A DNA stretch of 7,476 nt, taken from NCBI GenBank assembly GCA_947302065.1, contig CAMYUO010000084.1, positions 1 through 7,476 of the forward strand, in the 5' to 3' direction. Below, one piece after another: positions 4,808 to 7,476 of the stretch. Position 1 is the first letter of the stretch. Every line of letters begins with the position of its first letter. Under the pieces are notes generated by a model. The model saw only the letters and a list, made by a program, of their open reading frames with translations, did not search any database and was not told the origin of the DNA. The translations under genes were made by a program, and so were the position numbers. This DNA is from an uncultured Clostridia bacterium (GTDB taxonomy: Bacteria; Bacillota; Clostridia; Oscillospirales; Ruminococcaceae).

Positions 4808-6477
4808 CCTGTTGCAGAAGCGGAAAGTGCATCAGCGAAGCTAATGCCGTCAGCGACTATCGCAGTTGACGGAAGTGCTTTTCCTGCGCTCTTGAGCAAA
4901 GCAGCAGCCTTGCTGATAACAGCCTTGTTAGTTTCGTATCTGTTAGCGCCGAAAAGTCTGACTGTTCCCTTTCTTGCAGCCTTGAGCTGACTGAATGTCT
5001 TAGCATCGACTGCGCCCTCTCCGCCGATAACATAAATGGTTGAACCTACGGCGGTGTTGTTTGCGATATACGATGCTGCCTTGTCAACGAACTTAGCGGT
5101 GTATTTCTTCGGCACGAGAAGTATCGGTGCATTGATCGCAGCAGACAGATAGCTTGCGGAAAGTGCGTCCGCATAATCGTCACCGCAGGCAACGATAACA
5201 GAACCGAATTTTGACAGATTCTTTTGTGTTTTGAACTGTTCCGCAACAGCGATAGCGGTATCATAGCGGCTGTCGCCGGCGATACGAACATTGATCTTAT
5301 CAGTTACCTTTGTTTTGTAACCGCCGGGAAGCGTTCCCCAGCAGTTTTCACACTTGTATTCCTTACAGCCTGTGCTTACCGGCGTCGGCAGTACGAGCTT
5401 TACTAGGTAAACTATACTTTCATTAAAGCTGTGTCCCGTAGCCTGAATAGTCTTTGTATAGCTGTCACCGCAAATAGTGCAGGTAAACTTCTCTGTGCCG
5501 TCTGCTGTACAGGTCGCCTTTTTGGTGACCTCAGATTTGTATTCGTGGTTAGCGCACTGAATGTACTCAAATTTCACTTTGCGGTCAAAAGAATTCGGGA
5601 AATTCTTATACCAGAACTGGTTAGCTGCTTTATAAGCAGTCTCGACCGCCTTGCTGTTATTGTACAGCACTATCGAGCAGTCATAAAAGTCATAGGTGCT
5701 CTTGCTGTATTTAAAGCCATAGCAACAGTAAGAAAGATCAGTAGCGGTAGACGGCAGAAACAGCTTAGTCAGCCTGCCGCAGTTTGTAAAGCATTCCTTA
5801 CCGATCGATCTTAGCTTTGTACCCTTGAACATATCCTGACCCTGCAGCTTTGTGCAGTCATAAAATGCGTATTCACCGAGCGTTTCAAGAGTTTCGGGCA
5901 GATCTATGCTGTCCAGAGATGAGCAGCCCTTGAATGCCTTTTCCGGAATCGAGCTGATCTTGGTGTTCTGCATGCCGATCACAGAACCGAGAGCCGAACA
6001 GCCCTCTAATGCTGAGGCACCTATGCTTTCAAGCGTCTTCGGGAAATTAATGCTCCTCATTACCGAACAGCCCTTGAACGCACTATCTCCTACACTTGTT
6101 AGCTGTGTGTTTCTCAGTTCGTTCACCACGTCGAGTGCCGTACAGTTTTCAAAAGCATTACTGCTGATGACACGCAGTGATTTCGGAACTGTGACCCTTG
6201 TCAGCTTGGTCTTTCCCTTGAAAGCGCTGTCTGCAATGACCTCGACAGGCAAACCGCCGAGTATATCGGGAATAGTACACGTACTCGCTGTACCTGTGTA
6301 ATTTCTCACCAGAGCATATTTGCCGTTTGCAGAAGGAACATACTCAAAATCTCCCTCAACATTGACTGCGCTCGCTGTCACAGATGCCATATCGGTAAAA
6401 GCGCTCTGCGGCAGAGCTGCTGCCGAGCCGATAAGCAGACAAGCTGCCAGCGTAACTGATAAAAATCGTTTTTTCAA
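4753..6477 (-). CDS. Secreted BspA-like leucine-rich-repeat protein with CWB2 wall-binding repeats, frame-broken near its C-terminus
   Basis: This is a surface protein. Numbering from the preferred TTG start (6477): residues 1 to about 37 are a signal peptide (MKKRFLSVTLAACLLIGSAA start), then an entry segment, then LRR_5/BspA-type leucine-rich repeats (about 76-246) with the AFKGCSxLxSIxLPxTLExIG pattern. A Cys/His-rich segment follows (about 308-379; Cys308, His311, Cys323, Cys333, Cys336, His349, Cys371, Cys376, Cys379), then CWB2 repeat 1 (about 395-497) and the first half of repeat 2 (from about 504). CWB2 repeats attach proteins non-covalently to anionic wall polymers; LRR proteins of this kind often bind host or substrate surfaces, which is inference here. 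The frame is lost after Thr556, giving 15 unrelated residues before a stop at 4753-4755; repeats 2b and 3 continue in another frame to 4373. A GTG at 6486 is also in frame, but it overlaps the ribosome binding site. Confidence 0.88.
   Translation of the reverse strand: MKKRFLSVTLAACLLIGSAAALPQSAFTDMASVTASAVNVEGDFEYVPSANGKYALVRNYTGTASTCTIPDILGGLPVEVIADSAFKGKTKLTRVTVPKSLRVISSNAFENCTALDVVNELRNTQLTSVGDSAFKGCSVMRSINFPKTLESIGASALEGCSALGSVIGMQNTKISSIPEKAFKGCSSLDSIDLPETLETLGEYAFYDCTKLQGQDMFKGTKLRSIGKECFTNCGRLTKLFLPSTATDLSYCCYGFKYSKSTYDFYDCSIVLYNNSKAVETAYKAANQFWYKNFPNSFDRKVKFEYIQCANHEYKSEVTKKATCTADGTEKFTCTICGDSYTKTIQATGHSFNESIVYLVKLVLPTPVSTGCKEYKCENCWGTLPGGYKTKVTDKINVRIAGDSRYDTAIAVAEQFKTQKNLSKFGSVIVACGDDYADALSASYLSAAINAPILLVPKKYTAKFVDKAASYIANNTAVGSTIYVIGGEGAVDAKTFSQLKAARKGTVRLFGANRYETNKAVISKAAALLKSAGKALPSTAIVADGISFADALSASATGFLSTARARRCLITSRAL
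5749..6252 (-). repeat. Leucine-rich repeats with 48-residue (144-bp) period
   Basis: The leucine-rich region is organised as double units of exactly 48 residues: 6252-6109, 6108-5965 and 5964-5821, followed by a partial fourth from 5820. Each unit starts with a strand such as TQLTSVGDSAFKGCS, continues with a LPxTLExIG half and ends in GCSALxSVxGMQN-like text. The units have diverged at the DNA level, so this is an old protein repeat and not a recent tandem duplication. Confidence 0.8.
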
Positions 6478-6485
6478 ACAAAACA

Positions 6486-6490
6486 CCCCT
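6486..6490 (-). promoter_or_regulatory. Ribosome binding site that favours the TTG start
   Basis: On the minus strand the leader reads AAAAGGGGTGTTTTGTTTG. The AGGGG core sits 8 nt before the TTG at 6477-6475, which is ideal. The in-frame GTG at 6486-6484 overlaps this purine run and would have almost no spacing. From the TTG the protein starts MKKRFLSV, a standard signal-peptide opening. Confidence 0.75.
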
Positions 6491-6510
6491 TTTCATTTTT
6501 TATCACTACA

Positions 6511-6540
6511 ATTATACAGTATACATTTTATGTCTGTCAA
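6511..6540 (-). promoter_or_regulatory. Consensus sigma-A promoter of the surface protein gene
   Basis: The minus strand has TTGACA (6540-6535), an 18-nt spacer, and TATAAT (6516-6511): both hexamers match the housekeeping consensus exactly. The predicted start of transcription is near 6504, giving a leader of about 27 nt before the TTG start codon. A short palindrome TATACAGTATA (6513-6523) overlaps the -10 box and could be an operator or chance in A/T-rich DNA. Confidence 0.85.
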
Positions 6541-6607
6541 TATCACAGCGGTCTGCTTTAAATGATTTTGACATTCCCTACAACAAATCCGTTCACAAAT
6601 TGTGCAC

Positions 6608-6646
6608 AAAAACAGCCGACATATATCAATTGATATACATCGGCTG
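6608..6646 (-). terminator. Intrinsic terminator of dnaJ
   Basis: On the minus strand CAGCCGATGTATATCAA (6646-6630) pairs with TTGATATATGTCGGCTG (6629-6613), 17 complementary positions including two G-U pairs; the central few bases must form the loop. Five T residues follow (6612-6608). It begins 9 nt after the dnaJ stop codon and separates dnaJ from the surface protein gene. The other strand lacks a T-run after the stem. Confidence 0.9.
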
Positions 6647-6655
6647 ATGTTATTC

Positions 6656-7476
6656 TTATGAGAATTTATCCTTGAGCTTATCAAAGAAGCTCTTGCGCTT
6701 TGCGTAGTTTTTCTCGGTGAGAGACTGTTCATACTCACGCAGAATGTTTTTCTGATCTTTTGAAAGGTTTCTCGGAACTTCCACGATGACCCTTACATAG
6801 TGGTCGCCGTGAGATGTCGAATGGACTTTCTGGATACCCTTGCCTCTGAGGCGGAAAACTGTGCCGGGCTGTGTTCCCTCTGGAACGGTGTAAGTAACCT
6901 TGCCGTCAACTGTCGGTATGGTGATATCGTCGCCCAGAGCCGCCTGCGTGTATGTGATCGGAACTTCCGTCCACACATCGTAGCCGTCACGCTCGAATAT
7001 CGGGTCGGGACGCACATTTATGCTCACGAGCAGGTCACCGTTAGGACCGCCGTTAGCACCTGCGTTGCCTGCACCTGCAAGGCGGACCATCTGTCCGTCT
7101 GCGATACCTGCAGGAATACTTACCTCGACCTCATCGACCTTTTTAACTACGCCCTGACCGTTACACTTGCGGCATGGCGTATCGACTATCTTACCCTTAC
7201 CTTTACATCTTTCGCAGGTAACGACCTGTCTTACGCTGCCGAAAAGCGACTGCTGCGAGATGACTCTCTGTCCTTTTCCGTTACAATCGGGACATGTCTT
7301 TGTGCCCGAGCCTGCAGCTGCGCCGCTGCCGTGGCACTCATCGCACTGCACGGTCTTATTGACCCTGACTTTGATGGTCTTGCCCTTGCAGGCTTCCATA
7401 AAGTCGATATTCGCACTTGCACGGATATCAGCGCCCTTGCGGGGTGCATTCGGGTTTGAAGATGCTCTCGATCCGC
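6656..7476 (-). CDS. dnaJ: Molecular chaperone DnaJ (Hsp40), C-terminal 272 residues
   Basis: DnaJ is the co-chaperone that delivers unfolded proteins to DnaK and stimulates its ATPase. The visible part starts in the linker after the Gly/Phe region (PRKGADIRASANIDFMEA) and lacks the J domain, which lies beyond the right edge. All four CxxCxGxG zinc-binding motifs are present in order: CDECHGSG, CPDCNGKG, CERCKGKG and CRKCNGQG. The C-terminal substrate-binding barrels follow, with VSIPAGIADGQMVRLAGAGN, GDLLVSINVRPDPIFERDG, QAALGDDITIPTVDGKV and LRGKGIQKVHSTSHGDHYVRV. The protein ends FFDKLKDKFS and stops with TAA at 6656-6658, followed by a terminator. The zinc motifs and the long form mark a true type I DnaJ, not a small J-protein. 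It is probably part of a dnaK operon outside the window. Confidence 0.98.
   Translation of the reverse strand, partial: GSRASSNPNAPRKGADIRASANIDFMEACKGKTIKVRVNKTVQCDECHGSGAAAGSGTKTCPDCNGKGQRVISQQSLFGSVRQVVTCERCKGKGKIVDTPCRKCNGQGVVKKVDEVEVSIPAGIADGQMVRLAGAGNAGANGGPNGDLLVSINVRPDPIFERDGYDVWTEVPITYTQAALGDDITIPTVDGKVTYTVPEGTQPGTVFRLRGKGIQKVHSTSHGDHYVRVIVEVPRNLSKDQKNILREYEQSLTEKNYAKRKSFFDKLKDKFS

Noticed and set aside
4790..4830. Programmed ribosomal frameshift at the break in the surface protein gene
   Set aside because: No slippery heptamer is present near 4807 and no obvious stimulatory hairpin follows; the residues missing from repeat 2 also point to a deletion.
5821..6252. A tandem DNA repeat or CRISPR-like array
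   Set aside because: The 144-bp periodicity is visible only at the protein level; the DNA units are diverged, have no spacers, and belong to a coding region.
5431..6301. Plus-strand open frames opposite the leucine-rich and Cys/His regions
   Set aside because: They are shadows of the minus-strand gene, arising from its repeat structure, with no start signals.
6541..6612. CIRCE-type heat-shock operator or other stress element near dnaJ
   Set aside because: The region is downstream of dnaJ, and no TTAGCACTC/GAGTGCTAA pair is present; the only palindrome (TTGTGCACAA, 6600-6609) overlaps the terminator tail.
6800..7459. Plus-strand open frame of 219 codons opposite dnaJ
   Set aside because: It lies entirely within the dnaJ coding region and is Cys/Ala-rich only because it reads the complement of the zinc-finger codons; no ribosome binding site or domain is visible.

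Overview
The window looks like chromosomal DNA from a Gram-positive anaerobe of the class Clostridia, most likely Ruminococcus or a close relative. This rests on protein style and signals, not on a database search. There are strong purine-rich ribosome binding sites, consensus sigma-A type promoter elements, intrinsic terminators with U-tracts, a secreted BspA-like leucine-rich-repeat protein with cell-wall-binding type 2 (CWB2) repeats, and many small accessory enzymes with clostridial-style sequences.

Plus strand, 21-4149: eight genes run in one direction with gaps of 13-42 nt or an overlap, and end at an intrinsic terminator at 4284-4319. In order they encode a transglutaminase-like cysteine enzyme, a TetR-family repressor, a small two-helix membrane protein, a GNAT acetyltransferase (start overlaps the previous stop), a RimJ/RimL-type GNAT, a second small two-helix membrane protein, a class I SAM-dependent methyltransferase, and a third GNAT of a different subfamily. 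No promoter is visible inside the cluster, so transcription probably enters from left of the window. The cluster looks like an accessory set of small-molecule or protein modifying enzymes under or beside a TetR regulator. The substrates cannot be read from the sequence.

Convergence zone, 4150-4372: this gap holds a short stretch with GATCG-type inverted repeats and a possible gene remnant. It then holds two terminators, one for the plus-strand operon and one bidirectional hairpin shared by both sides.

Minus strand, 7476-4373: the C-terminal two thirds of DnaJ enters from the right edge and ends at its own terminator (6608-6646). A consensus promoter (6540-6511) then drives a roughly 700-residue secreted wall protein: signal peptide, leucine-rich repeats built as 48-residue double units, a Cys/His-rich segment, and three CWB2 repeats. 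The reading frame of this gene breaks near 4807, inside the second CWB2 repeat. Comparison with repeats 1 and 3 suggests that about 22 nt are missing there, not a single base.

The most interesting points are the frame break in the surface protein, the 48-residue super-repeat, and the two look-alike small membrane protein genes with similar leader sequences, each placed directly before an enzyme gene. I did not find a CRISPR array, mobile element or RNA gene.
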